Origin: an uncultured Collinsella sp.
GTDB lineage: Bacteria > Actinomycetota > Coriobacteriia > Coriobacteriales > Coriobacteriaceae
Assembly: GCA_902464965.1 (NCBI GenBank)
Contig: CABQLI010000088.1
Span: 1-7,429, forward strand
Length of the DNA stretch: 7,429 nucleotides
Direction of reading: 5' to 3'
A program made the translations under genes and the position numbers. Shown one piece after another: positions 1 through 6,388 of this stretch (positions are counted from its first letter, which is position 1; each line of letters begins with the position of its first letter). The notes beneath the pieces were generated by a model that saw only the letters and a list, made by a program, of their open reading frames with translations, was not told the origin of the DNA and ran no database searches.

Positions 1-306
1 AAAGCTGTCGACGCCCGCCTCGCGGGCCTGATCGACAAAGGTGATCTCGGGCATGCCTGTCATGATGATGATGCGACACTCGGGCAGTTGCTCCTTGATG
101 CGCGCCGCCGCCACGATGCCGTTTGAATCGTGTTCGGTGCACACGTCCATCAGTATCATGTCAGGGCGCTCCTTGAGCGCGGCACCCAAGGCCTCGGAGG
201 CATCGGCGATGGCGGAAACAACGGTCATATCGGGCTGGTCGCCAACGGAACGCGCCAGGCTCTCGCGCAGGATGGCCTGGTCTTCGACTATAAGGACGCG
301 GATCAT
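1..306 (-). CDS. NarL/LuxR-type response regulator, N-terminal receiver domain (partial, cut by window start)
   Basis: Translating the minus strand from the ATG at 306 gives 102 open codons up to base 1, so the C-terminal part is missing. The visible part is a CheY-like receiver domain: it opens with MIRVLIVEDQ (acidic pair E8/D9), has the phospho-acceptor D54 in ILMDVC, and T83 in IIIMTG. The conserved lysine and any DNA-binding domain lie beyond the edge. A LuxR-type helix-turn-helix output is inferred from the partner kinase class, not seen. The start is well supported: AAAGGAGAA lies six bases upstream, inside the 3' end of the kinase gene, and the ATG overlaps the kinase TGA as ATGA, so translation is probably coupled. 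It should be phosphorylated by the kinase encoded just upstream and then control transcription of unknown targets. Confidence 0.93.
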   Translation of the reverse strand, partial: MIRVLIVEDQAILRESLARSVGDQPDMTVVSAIADASEALGAALKERPDMILMDVCTEHDSNGIVAAARIKEQLPECRIIIMTGMPEITFVDQAREAGVDSF

Positions 307-1802
307 GAACTTCTCCTTTGGACCGTGGCGTTGGAGCTCAGCGGGATGGACACCGCAAGCGTAAAGGGCGGGGCGGCGTGGACCTCTAAGCTGCCACCCA
401 GATCTTGCGCGACATGCCTCATACCTGGGATACCCGTTCCCTCGCGATACGATACGGGGGCCGGGGACCCGTCGTTAGAAATCGTCATGCGCGCGACGGC
501 GTCAGCATCCGCCCCCTCCTGCCACAGGCGCACATGGACCCGATGGGCCTGTGCATGCTTGGTGGCATTGGTCGAGGCTTCGCGGATAATCTGCAGAAAG
601 GCTGCAGCGACACGCGCGTCCTCAGGCAGCGCCCCCTCAACATCGATCTGCACACTCACCAGGCCAAAAGCATGGACGATATCACCCAGCTGCTCTGCAG
701 GCTCGCTGGCACCACCACTGCGCAAATCGGCGGCAATTGAGCGTAGCAACGAGTCGATCTGCTCGAGCGACTCATCGTCCAGACGCCCCTCCTCCAAATA
801 GCGATGAAGAATGGACAGGCGCTGCCCGATCACATCGTGAACGCGGGCTCGCATACGTAGGTAGGCCGCATTGTCGGCAACCTTTTTAACTTCTTCGATC
901 TGGGACTGGAGCTCTTGGCCCGCAAGCTCAAGCAGGTGGTTTGCTTGCGCCAAGCGGTCGTAGGCGTGTGCGTATTCTGTCACGTCCAGTCCGATAATGC
1001 GCTCAAAGAGGCGGCCCGAAACCATAACCTCGTCGTGCACAAACAAGCGAATCTCGGCGGGAGAAACCTCGACCACCGCCCGCGCCTCACCAAAGCGGTC
1101 CAGATTAATCCGCACGCGGTTCTGGCTGCTTTCGGGCATTTGCATGCTGAGTTTGCGCAGGTCGTTCCATGTTCCGCTCATATCACCTAGGTCGGTGGGC
1201 ATATGAAGCTCCACCAGGTTTTTTCGCATGCAGCGGTTCATGAGCAGCGGACGGCCCCTCGGGTCCAGATACAGGATGCCCACGGGAATCACGTTGATGG
1301 TTTCGATCGTCGAGAACGCGGTGATATCCTCCTGGCGGTTGCGGACATCCATCAAGAGCGCCGCAATGGAGCGGAACAGGAAAAACGCTCCCTCTGCGAT
1401 AAGGACCGTGGTCCACGCCGAGCCCATGGCAAGTACCACCGGCGGTGTCACGGCGGCAACGAGCAACAGTTCGGCCAGCATGACGGGGCGACGATAGCGC
1501 ACCATAAGCACCACGCCGTAGGCAAAGATCACGGCATTGAGCCACAACGCTCCGCCCATTGCCCTGGCGCAAACGTCAAGCGGCGCCACCAGATATGAGC
1601 CAGACGACGCGAACAAGATGAGCGCCGAAATAACTAGGTGAAGCACAAGACTCGCCTCGTAGGCACAAATCACCTTACGGTTATAGGACGAGCGGCGCGA
1701 TGCGATGAGCGGGACGTGAATCGTCTGCAGACACGCAGCCAGGGCAAAGACAACATCGAGCGCAACGATTTGGGGAAGGATGAGCGAAATCTGCATCGTC
1801 AT
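303..1802 (-). CDS. NarL-type (HisKA_3) membrane sensor histidine kinase
   Basis: This 499-residue protein starts with about five hydrophobic segments (roughly residues 5-28, 45-65, 73-100, 108-125 and 129-150). A PAS-like stretch follows (about 160-275, with VIPVGILYLDPRGRPLLMN), then a helical linker. The dimerisation and phospho-acceptor helix contains ARVHDVIGQRLSIL with H322 as the expected phosphorylated residue. The ATPase domain has an N-box (REASTNATKH, N412), NDG at 443-445 and a GTGIPGM glycine loop at 455-461. All catalytic elements of the NarL/DesK-type class are present, so it should autophosphorylate and pass phosphate to the regulator encoded next. The ATG overlaps the upstream gene's TGA as ATGA, which favours the first methionine over the one two codons later. 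The signal is unknown; the membrane part has no family I recognise. Confidence 0.95.
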   Translation of the reverse strand: MTMQISLILPQIVALDVVFALAACLQTIHVPLIASRRSSYNRKVICAYEASLVLHLVISALILFASSGSYLVAPLDVCARAMGGALWLNAVIFAYGVVLMVRYRRPVMLAELLLVAAVTPPVVLAMGSAWTTVLIAEGAFFLFRSIAALLMDVRNRQEDITAFSTIETINVIPVGILYLDPRGRPLLMNRCMRKNLVELHMPTDLGDMSGTWNDLRKLSMQMPESSQNRVRINLDRFGEARAVVEVSPAEIRLFVHDEVMVSGRLFERIIGLDVTEYAHAYDRLAQANHLLELAGQELQSQIEEVKKVADNAAYLRMRARVHDVIGQRLSILHRYLEEGRLDDESLEQIDSLLRSIAADLRSGGASEPAEQLGDIVHAFGLVSVQIDVEGALPEDARVAAAFLQIIREASTNATKHAQAHRVHVRLWQEGADADAVARMTISNDGSPAPVSYREGTGIPGMRHVAQDLGGSLEVHAAPPFTLAVSIPLSSNATVQRRSS

Positions 1803-3682
1803 TCACCCGCCCGCGGCATCAAGACGATCATGCGCAGCTGGCCGGGCTCGCCCTCAAGGCGGTATGCCACGTTGCGCCCTTGCAGAGCGCTTTCGAGCTC
1901 TTGCGCGGCGGGCGTCTGCGAAAGATCTGCATCATCGTTGGAAAAAAGCGTGGCGCGCAGCTCGACACTGCATCGGTCATGGTCGCCCAAGTGATACATA
2001 AGCGCCGGATGGTCGGTGGTGTAGGCAAAAAACGCAAAGTCATACACGCAGTCGTACAGGGCGCTTACCGTACTGGCGTGCATCGGGCGCCGTATGGCGA
2101 TAATCGAAGCGCAATCGATATCGATGGTGCGCAGGTCGCTTGCGAGCTCGTTGGCAATGAGCTGAATGCGGTCGCGATCAAAACCGCTCTCCCCGTGCTG
2201 TGCCAACGTGAGTGACCCCTTGCGCTTGCAATAGGCGACGAGCATCTTGGCGCGCTGCAGCATGCGGTAACGCTCGTGCGAAGACACTTCGTCGGTCAAC
2301 GGCGGCAGCGAGCTCAGCAGGTCGTACATCCCTTCGAGCGCGCGGGCAAGCGCTTGATCCACGTCTTGGACCAGCAAGGTCTCGGCCTCTTGATCTGCCA
2401 AATGCGTCTTAAGGTCGTAGTCGGCGGCGAGCAGCTCATTTTGACGCTGCAGCTCCATGCGACGATGTGCCAGTTCACGGTTAAGCTCGTTGAGCTCCGA
2501 CACGTCTTGGGCGAGCAGGGCCGATCCGCCCAGCAGTGGAAAGGCACGGTACATCACATCGGGATCGGACGCCACGGCAAAGGCATGGGCGCGGCCGTGC
2601 TCCTGGGTCCGCAACTCCTCGCGCACGCCTACCGGCGTTGGCTTTGACACCGGCGTGGCATAGACCTCCTGCAGGTCGCGCGTTAGAACTTTGAGGTCAA
2701 GCGGCAAGGTGTCGAAGATGCCGGCGATGTCGTGATACGACGGAACGACACCGCAATCGAGACAGATTTCCATCGCCACCACGCACAGGACGCAATAGAC
2801 GAGCGAAAAGTTGAGCCTCCATGCCCAGGGCACGCGCAGAGCATATGAGATGGCAAAGAAAGCGCCGCCCAGCAGCACGAGCGCCGCCGTGCCCGAGAAA
2901 CGTTGGATGCGAAAGGACGAGGACCGGCCCACCAGGATAAAAAAGGCCACAAAGTTAAAGGCCGTCCACACGAGGACGGCGAAATAACCCCAGCCGTACG
3001 CGTAATCGTTGCTCCAGGTGTCGCTTGTACGGTCAAAGTGGAAGACCTGCTGGTGAAAATCGTTGGTGAGCACAAATCCGATAAGTAGGATAGCCACAAT
3101 CCACAGCGCAGCGCAGTAGCGGCGACCCAGGCGGTGTTGCTCCAGGCCCGCAAGGCGCAAACCACACAACTGGTAGAGCAGCGGAATGAGTGTCATGGGC
3201 ACGTAGTACAGGTACCACAGCACGGTGGCATAGAACGGCGTGAACGACTTGTACTTGAGAATGACTTCGATCATCCACAGGGCGCAGATGGTGGCGATGG
3301 CAACAAGGCGGCGGCGCAACACATAGTCCAAACAGCGCAGATAGACCGATACGCCCCAAATTGAAAATACAATTGCAGCGACAAGCAGCGGGAGAGAGCT
3401 CGAATGGACGAGCGCACCCACGACCTCTTCGGACACCTCGCTATAGGCGGGCACGGCGTTAGAAAGTTTGGGGTCGAAGGCGAACAGCGCCGGCAAGACT
3501 GCCAAAAGCATGAGGAACAGCGCGGTGATGACACCGGCGATAGCAAAGACGCGGTGGCGGTACACCTGATGTGTTATGCCAACAAGGAATCGCGGCATGG
3601 CGAAGAGCCTGCCGCCCCTGGGATCCGCCACGGGTGCGGATCGGGCGGCCGCGTTGCCGATATGTCGCTCGCGGGTACCCAT
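1799..3682 (-). CDS. 7TM-histidine-kinase-like membrane sensor with degenerate kinase-like C-terminus
   Basis: From the ATG at 3682 the product is 627 residues. It has about eight hydrophobic segments (near 46-69, 96-118, 126-143, 150-173, 189-206, 231-252, 264-284 and 290-310). Between the fifth and sixth lies LTNDFHQQVFHF (from residue 205), which resembles the LTNDxHQ motif I know from the histidine kinase N-terminal 7TM domain. A soluble linker and a coiled coil (about 395-434) follow, then a C-terminal region whose segments (AYCKRKGSLTL; IQLIANELASDLRTI) look like a diverged kinase core. I find no HD-type H-box, no N-box asparagine and no glycine-rich loop, so it is probably not an active kinase. 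Its TGA overlaps the kinase ATG, implying a co-translated partner. An in-frame TTG at 3763 lies inside the bglA terminator hairpin and is rejected. The ATG at 3598, just before the first membrane segment, is a possible alternative start. Confidence 0.85.
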   Translation of the reverse strand: MGTRERHIGNAAARSAPVADPRGGRLFAMPRFLVGITHQVYRHRVFAIAGVITALFLMLLAVLPALFAFDPKLSNAVPAYSEVSEEVVGALVHSSSLPLLVAAIVFSIWGVSVYLRCLDYVLRRRLVAIATICALWMIEVILKYKSFTPFYATVLWYLYYVPMTLIPLLYQLCGLRLAGLEQHRLGRRYCAALWIVAILLIGFVLTNDFHQQVFHFDRTSDTWSNDYAYGWGYFAVLVWTAFNFVAFFILVGRSSSFRIQRFSGTAALVLLGGAFFAISYALRVPWAWRLNFSLVYCVLCVVAMEICLDCGVVPSYHDIAGIFDTLPLDLKVLTRDLQEVYATPVSKPTPVGVREELRTQEHGRAHAFAVASDPDVMYRAFPLLGGSALLAQDVSELNELNRELAHRRMELQRQNELLAADYDLKTHLADQEAETLLVQDVDQALARALEGMYDLLSSLPPLTDEVSSHERYRMLQRAKMLVAYCKRKGSLTLAQHGESGFDRDRIQLIANELASDLRTIDIDCASIIAIRRPMHASTVSALYDCVYDFAFFAYTTDHPALMYHLGDHDRCSVELRATLFSNDDADLSQTPAAQELESALQGRNVAYRLEGEPGQLRMIVLMPRAGE

Positions 3683-3691
3683 AGTGCTTTT

Positions 3692-3697
3692 AGTGTA
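3692..3697 (-). promoter_or_regulatory. Candidate -10 element for the three-gene signalling operon
   Basis: On the minus strand TACACT ends nine bases before the ATG at 3682. A start about seven bases downstream would leave only two or three untranslated bases, giving an essentially leaderless mRNA; this fits the lack of a Shine-Dalgarno sequence before that ATG. No good -35 box is seen at 16-18 bp. Weak call, resting on one hexamer and position. Confidence 0.3.
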
Positions 3698-3749
3698 CCG
3701 ACAGATGGGTCGAAAAAGCGGGCCGCATGTCCCAAAATCCGCAGACGGC

Positions 3750-3788
3750 AAGGCGCCCGGCAAGCATTAACTGCTCGCCGGGCGCCTT
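3750..3788 (-). terminator. Hairpin terminator after bglA
   Basis: A 12-bp perfect inverted repeat, AAGGCGCCCGGC (3750-3761) and GCCGGGCGCCTT (3777-3788), can extend inward past one mismatch. It starts 36 bp downstream of the bglA stop and separates bglA from the signalling operon. The U-tract after the stem is poor on the minus strand (TT then GCCG), so termination may be partial or need Rho. Confidence 0.7.
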
Positions 3789-3824
3789 GGTCAGGAGGCT
3801 ATGAAGTTGAGTGTCTCAGCTTCC

Positions 3825-5255
3825 TTAGGAAAGGTCCTCACCATTAGAAGCGATAACCTTCTTGTACCAGTCGAAGCTCTTCTTCTTGGAGCGCTTGAGG
3901 GTACCGTTGCCGGCGTCGTCGCGATCCACATAGATAAAGCCGTAGCGCTTGGACATCTCGCCCGTGCCGGCCGAGACCAGGTCGATCGGGCCCCAGGTAG
4001 TGTAGCCCAGCAGGTCAACGCCGTCCTCGGTCACCGCGTCGCGCATCGCGGCGATATGCTGGCGCAGGTAGTCGATACGGTAGTCGTCGTTGATGGAACC
4101 ATCCTCCTCGACAACATCCTTGGCACCCAGACCGTTCTCAACCACAAACAGCGGCTTCTGATAACGGTCGTACAGGTCGTTGAGGGTGATGCGGAAGCCC
4201 AGCGGATCGATGGCCCAGCCCCACTGGCTCTCCTGCAGGTAGGGGTTCTTGGCGCCGGCGAAGGCGTTGCCCTGGGTGCGCTCGACATCGGGGTTATCGG
4301 CACCGGCGGAGCAGCGGGTGCTGTAGTAGCTAAAGCTGATGAAGTCGACGGTGTTGGCGGCCAGGATCTCGCGGTCCTCGTCGGTCATGCCCACATCGAT
4401 GCCCAGACGCTGGAGCTTCTTGACGGCATAGGCCGGGTAGTAGCCACGGCTCTGAACGTCGACGAAGAAGTAGTTGTCCTGATTGTCGAGCTGCGCCTGG
4501 CGCACATCGCCCGGACGGCAGCTGTAGGGATAGTAGCTACCTGCGGCAAGCATGCAGCCGATCTTGATCTCGGGATCGATCTCGTGGGCAATCTTGGTTG
4601 CCCAAGCGCTGGCGACGAGCTCGTTGTGGGCGGCCAGGTACTCGACGGCCTCCTTGTTCTCACCCTCCTCAAAGACCAGACCGGCACCCATAAACGGCAG
4701 GTGCAAGATCATATTGATCTCGTTGAAGGTGAGCCAGTACTTCACCAGACCCTTGTAGCGGGTGAAGATCGTGGTCGCGAGATTCTTGTAGAAGTCGATG
4801 AGTTTGCGGTTGCGCCAGCCGCCGTACTCCTTGATGAGGTGAATCGGGCAGTCGAAGTGCGTGATAGTCACGAGCGGCTCGATGCCGTGTGCCTGGCACT
4901 CGCGGAATACGTCCTCGTAGAAGGCCAAGCCGGCCTCGTTGGGCTCGGTCTCGTCACCGTTGGGGAAGATGCGGGTCCAAGCCAGGCTCATACGGAAGGT
5001 CTTAAAGCCCATCTCGGCAAAGAGAGCAATATCCTCTTTGTAGTGGTGATAGAAATCGATGCCAGTCTGCGCAGGATAGTAATAGCCGTCCTCGAAGTCG
5101 AGCATCTTGCGCTGGCCGGAGACCACCGCATAGCGCTCGGGGCCGTGCGGAGCCACGTCCACGTTGGCCAGACCGCGGCCGTCCACGTCGTAGGCGCCCT
5201 CGCACTGGTTGGCAGCCGTTGCGCCGCCCCACAGGAAGTCATTACGGAAAGCCAT
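3825..5255 (-). CDS. bglA: 6-phospho-beta-glucosidase (glycoside hydrolase family 1)
   Basis: This is a full-length 476-residue GH1 enzyme, the usual family size. It opens with FRNDFLWGGATAANQCEGA, the typical GH1 N-terminus. The acid/base glutamate is E179 in YWLTFNEIN and the nucleophile is E373 in FVVENGLG. Near the C-terminus S428, K436 and Y438 (within SAGTGEMSKRYGFIYVD) match the phosphate-binding Ser-Lys-Tyr set of the 6-phospho-glycosidase branch, so the substrate should be a PTS-imported phosphorylated beta-glucoside such as cellobiose-6-phosphate or an aryl glucoside phosphate. Products would be glucose (or an aglycone) and glucose-6-phosphate in the cytoplasm. The ATG has AAAGGA seven bases upstream. 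It is apparently transcribed alone, from a promoter near 5291-5319 to a hairpin at 3750-3788. No PTS gene or antiterminator is in the window. 6-Phospho-beta-galactosidase activity is less likely because the overall sequence resembles BglA. Confidence 0.93.
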   Translation of the reverse strand: MAFRNDFLWGGATAANQCEGAYDVDGRGLANVDVAPHGPERYAVVSGQRKMLDFEDGYYYPAQTGIDFYHHYKEDIALFAEMGFKTFRMSLAWTRIFPNGDETEPNEAGLAFYEDVFRECQAHGIEPLVTITHFDCPIHLIKEYGGWRNRKLIDFYKNLATTIFTRYKGLVKYWLTFNEINMILHLPFMGAGLVFEEGENKEAVEYLAAHNELVASAWATKIAHEIDPEIKIGCMLAAGSYYPYSCRPGDVRQAQLDNQDNYFFVDVQSRGYYPAYAVKKLQRLGIDVGMTDEDREILAANTVDFISFSYYSTRCSAGADNPDVERTQGNAFAGAKNPYLQESQWGWAIDPLGFRITLNDLYDRYQKPLFVVENGLGAKDVVEEDGSINDDYRIDYLRQHIAAMRDAVTEDGVDLLGYTTWGPIDLVSAGTGEMSKRYGFIYVDRDDAGNGTLKRSKKKSFDWYKKVIASNGEDLS

Positions 5256-5290
5256 GCATCAATCCTTTCGCACGCTGTTGTCATAGGCTC

Positions 5291-5319
5291 AGTATCCCCA
5301 CAAACAACGCGTCGCTCAA
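5291..5319 (-). promoter_or_regulatory. Candidate sigma-70-type promoter of bglA
   Basis: On the minus strand TTGAGC (5319-5314) and GATACT (5296-5291) are separated by exactly 17 bp; each matches its consensus at four of six positions. Transcription would begin near 5284, leaving about 29 untranslated bases that include the AAAGGA ribosome-binding site. Confidence 0.45.
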
Positions 5320-5331
5320 CGGCAACGACGC
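5309..5331. promoter_or_regulatory. Possible operator overlapping the bglA -35 box
   Basis: GCGTCG (5309-5314) and CGACGC (5326-5331) form a 6-bp inverted repeat with an 11-bp spacer, covering the -35 candidate. The position suits a repressor, but arms this short arise often by chance in GC-rich DNA. Confidence 0.2.
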
Positions 5332-5401
5332 AGGCCGATACTTCTTTTCGCACACGGCGGCCCGGCAGCCGCCCCCGTCTGACACTTTCTGATACCGCCG
5401 C

Positions 5402-5446
5402 CCCAAACCACCACAAAGGGGACAGGCACCTTTGTGGCGGCTTGGG
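5402..5446 (-). repeat. REP-like hairpin with GGGGACAGGCACC core
   Basis: The arms are 5402-5419 and 5429-5446, 18 bases each, with a 9-base loop. Sixteen of 18 positions pair as DNA. Both mismatches are A/C on the plus strand, so in a minus-strand transcript they become G-U wobbles and the stem is continuous. The core word (ACAAAGGGGACAGGCACC then TTTGTGG) resembles dispersed palindromes often linked to REP-associated transposases; that link is from memory and no such transposase is present here. Confidence 0.6.
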
Positions 5447-5453
5447 CCCGGCT

Positions 5454-5512
5454 TGTCTCGATCTGTAACAGTTAGGCCGCCAAAACCGGGCCTGGTGTTA
5501 CGGATCGAGATT
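5454..5512. repeat. Palindromic unit 1 of a tandem pair
   Basis: The left arm TGTCTCGATCTGTAACA (5454-5470) pairs with 5496-5512 at 14 of 17 positions around a 25-base loop that itself has a short AGGCC/GGCCT inverted repeat. The left arm is identical to that of unit 2, 80 bp away. One internal mismatch is a U-G pair if transcribed on the plus strand. Confidence 0.8.
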
Positions 5513-5533
5513 TTCGAGCGGCCCTCTACGGTT

Positions 5534-5592
5534 TGTCTCGATCTGTAACAAGTAGAGACGATTTAGCCCGCCAGATGTCACAGATCGAGACA
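5534..5592. repeat. Palindromic unit 2 of a tandem pair
   Basis: The left arm TGTCTCGATCTGTAACA (5534-5550) pairs with TGTCACAGATCGAGACA (5576-5592) at 16 of 17 positions around a 25-base loop. The loop sequence differs from unit 1 although the length is the same. It ends seven bases beyond the DUF4867 stop codon, so it could act as a 3' mRNA hairpin, but there is no U-tract on either strand. Confidence 0.85.
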
Positions 5593-5599
5593 GAAGATT

Positions 5600-6244
5600 C
5601 TAGTCGCAGGCGATGTCGAGGTTCTTGCCGATGAGGCCTACGTAGCCGCCCTCGGCAGCCTTGGGGCTGTCGGCGTGGCAGAGAACCCACTTGTCTGCCT
5701 TCCAGTAGCAGTAGCTGTCACCGGCGGCAGGCATGTCGGCTGCGGCCTCGGGGCGCGGCCCGTTGGTGCCGGCGGGCAGGACCACCATCACCTGGAAGCC
5801 GCCTTCGTCGACCATGCAGGGCGTGTAGTGGAGCGTGGTGTTGAAGACTTCGACGACCGTACCCGCCGGCACGCGGAACGCCTTGACGCACGCGGTATCG
5901 AGCTTGCCGTCCTCGATCTCCCAGCGATGCGCCACGAGCAGAATAAAGTCGCGTGCACCCAGGTTGAACTCGCTCGCGCGGTGGTACTCCAGGCAGTTGA
6001 GTCGTGTATTGTGGCCATTGCACCAACCGAGCTGGAAGGGACGGCCGCCGTACATGAGAAAGCCAAGCTTGTCGGCATCCTTGACGCCCTCGAGCTCCGG
6101 CGCGCTCGCCACGTATTTGCTGCCCTCAGGGATGGGCGTGGAGGCAAGCGCCTCGAGCACGGGCGACGTAAGCTCGGACGGAACGTTATCCCAAACGTTG
6201 CCATAGGACTTGAACTCGAGATCGTTGACAGAGTAGATATGCAT
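5600..6244 (-). CDS. DUF4867 family protein, probable cupin-like sugar-associated protein
   Basis: The 214-residue product matches my memory of the DUF4867 family over its length: an N-terminal IYSVND start, a central GGRPFQLGWCNGHNTRLN then CLEYHRASEFNLG block, and a KAFRVPAGTVVEVF segment. Candidate metal-binding or catalytic residues in the block are H78, H88 and E92, with H139 further on (TLHYTPC); a cupin-like beta-barrel is inference. No signal peptide or membrane segment is seen, so it should be cytosolic. The family has no established reaction that I know of; I recall members near sugar catabolism genes, which fits the sugar kinase and bglA here. The ATG at 6244 is chosen because AGGAG sits five bases upstream; the in-frame GTG at 6250 overlaps that AGGAG and cannot use it. 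It appears monocistronic, with its own promoter and a likely operator. Confidence 0.87.
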   Translation of the reverse strand: MHIYSVNDLEFKSYGNVWDNVPSELTSPVLEALASTPIPEGSKYVASAPELEGVKDADKLGFLMYGGRPFQLGWCNGHNTRLNCLEYHRASEFNLGARDFILLVAHRWEIEDGKLDTACVKAFRVPAGTVVEVFNTTLHYTPCMVDEGGFQVMVVLPAGTNGPRPEAAADMPAAGDSYCYWKADKWVLCHADSPKAAEGGYVGLIGKNLDIACD

Positions 6245-6253
6245 GTTCACTCC

Positions 6254-6279
6254 TGTTCGTAAATGTGACTATACGAACA
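6254..6279. promoter_or_regulatory. Palindromic operator candidate upstream of the DUF4867 gene
   Basis: TGTTCGTA (6254-6261) and TACGAACA (6272-6279) form perfect 8-bp arms around a 10-bp spacer. The site covers the expected transcription start and touches both the -10 box and the AGGAG. This is a typical repressor position. TGTTCG half-sites recall DeoR-family operators, but the regulator cannot be named from this window. Confidence 0.6.
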
Positions 6280-6307
6280 TTCTAGAACAAACATGAGCGA
6301 TTTTGAA
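6279..6307 (-). promoter_or_regulatory. Candidate promoter of the DUF4867 gene
   Basis: On the minus strand TTCAAA (6307-6302) and TAGAAT (6284-6279) are 17 bp apart, with four and five of six consensus matches. Transcription would start inside the adjacent palindrome, about 30 bases before the ATG. A GAGCG/CGCTC inverted repeat (6295-6312) brackets the -35 box. Confidence 0.5.
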
Positions 6308-6328
6308 CGCTCGTCCCGACCACTCAAC

Positions 6329-6359
6329 AAAAAGGCGCCCCCGCATAAGCGAAGGCGCC
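6329..6359 (-). terminator. Rho-independent terminator of luxS
   Basis: On the minus strand the stem runs 6359-6349 with 6344-6334: 11 pairs including two G-U, with GGCGCC at the base. The loop is TTAT and five U's follow (6333-6329). It lies 29 bp after the luxS stop, before the DUF4867 promoter -10 box and operator, so the two genes are probably separate transcripts. Confidence 0.88.
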
Positions 6360-6388
6360 CGATGCGCGCGTTTTAGGCGATAAAGCCC

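Larger units (their letters stand above)
5256..5599. other. Gene-free stretch holding bglA promoter region and palindromic repeats
   Basis: No credible gene lies between bglA and the DUF4867 gene. About the first 75 bases carry the bglA leader and promoter candidate. Bases 5332-5401 show nothing I can name. Bases 5402-5446 and 5454-5592 hold three separate palindromic elements listed individually. The region is unusually rich in secondary structure for a spacer of this length. Confidence 0.8.

Noticed and set aside
130..801. 223-codon plus-strand frame over the kinase and regulator genes
   Set aside because: It is antisense to the histidine kinase ATPase domain and the receiver domain, and its product has no recognisable motif.
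3683..3763. N-terminal extension of the 7TM sensor to a TTG at 3763
   Set aside because: The TTG lies within the bglA terminator hairpin, and the added 27 residues are unlike a membrane protein N-terminus; the ATG at 3682 is preferred.
5264..5353. TTTCGCAC repeated at 5266-5273 and 5346-5353, exactly 80 bp apart like the nearby 17-mer
   Set aside because: Eight bases is too short to be meaningful in this composition, and the shared 80-bp distance is probably coincidence.
3801..5468. 555-codon open frame on the plus strand across bglA
   Set aside because: It is antisense to an unmistakable GH1 gene with all catalytic residues. Its product is a low-complexity run of V, A, L and G typical of the complement of GC-rich codons, and it runs into the palindromic repeats.
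5454..5592. CRISPR-like repeat array
   Set aside because: There are only two units, each palindromic over its whole length with diverged right arms, and no regular spacer series or cas gene.
6245..6250. GTG start at 6250 for the DUF4867 gene
   Set aside because: The GTG overlaps the AGGAG ribosome-binding site, which is correctly spaced only for the ATG at 6244.
5675..6262. 195-codon plus-strand frame opposite the DUF4867 gene
   Set aside because: It is a mirror of the coding strand with no ribosome-binding site I can see and no family resemblance; the minus strand carries the conserved family block.
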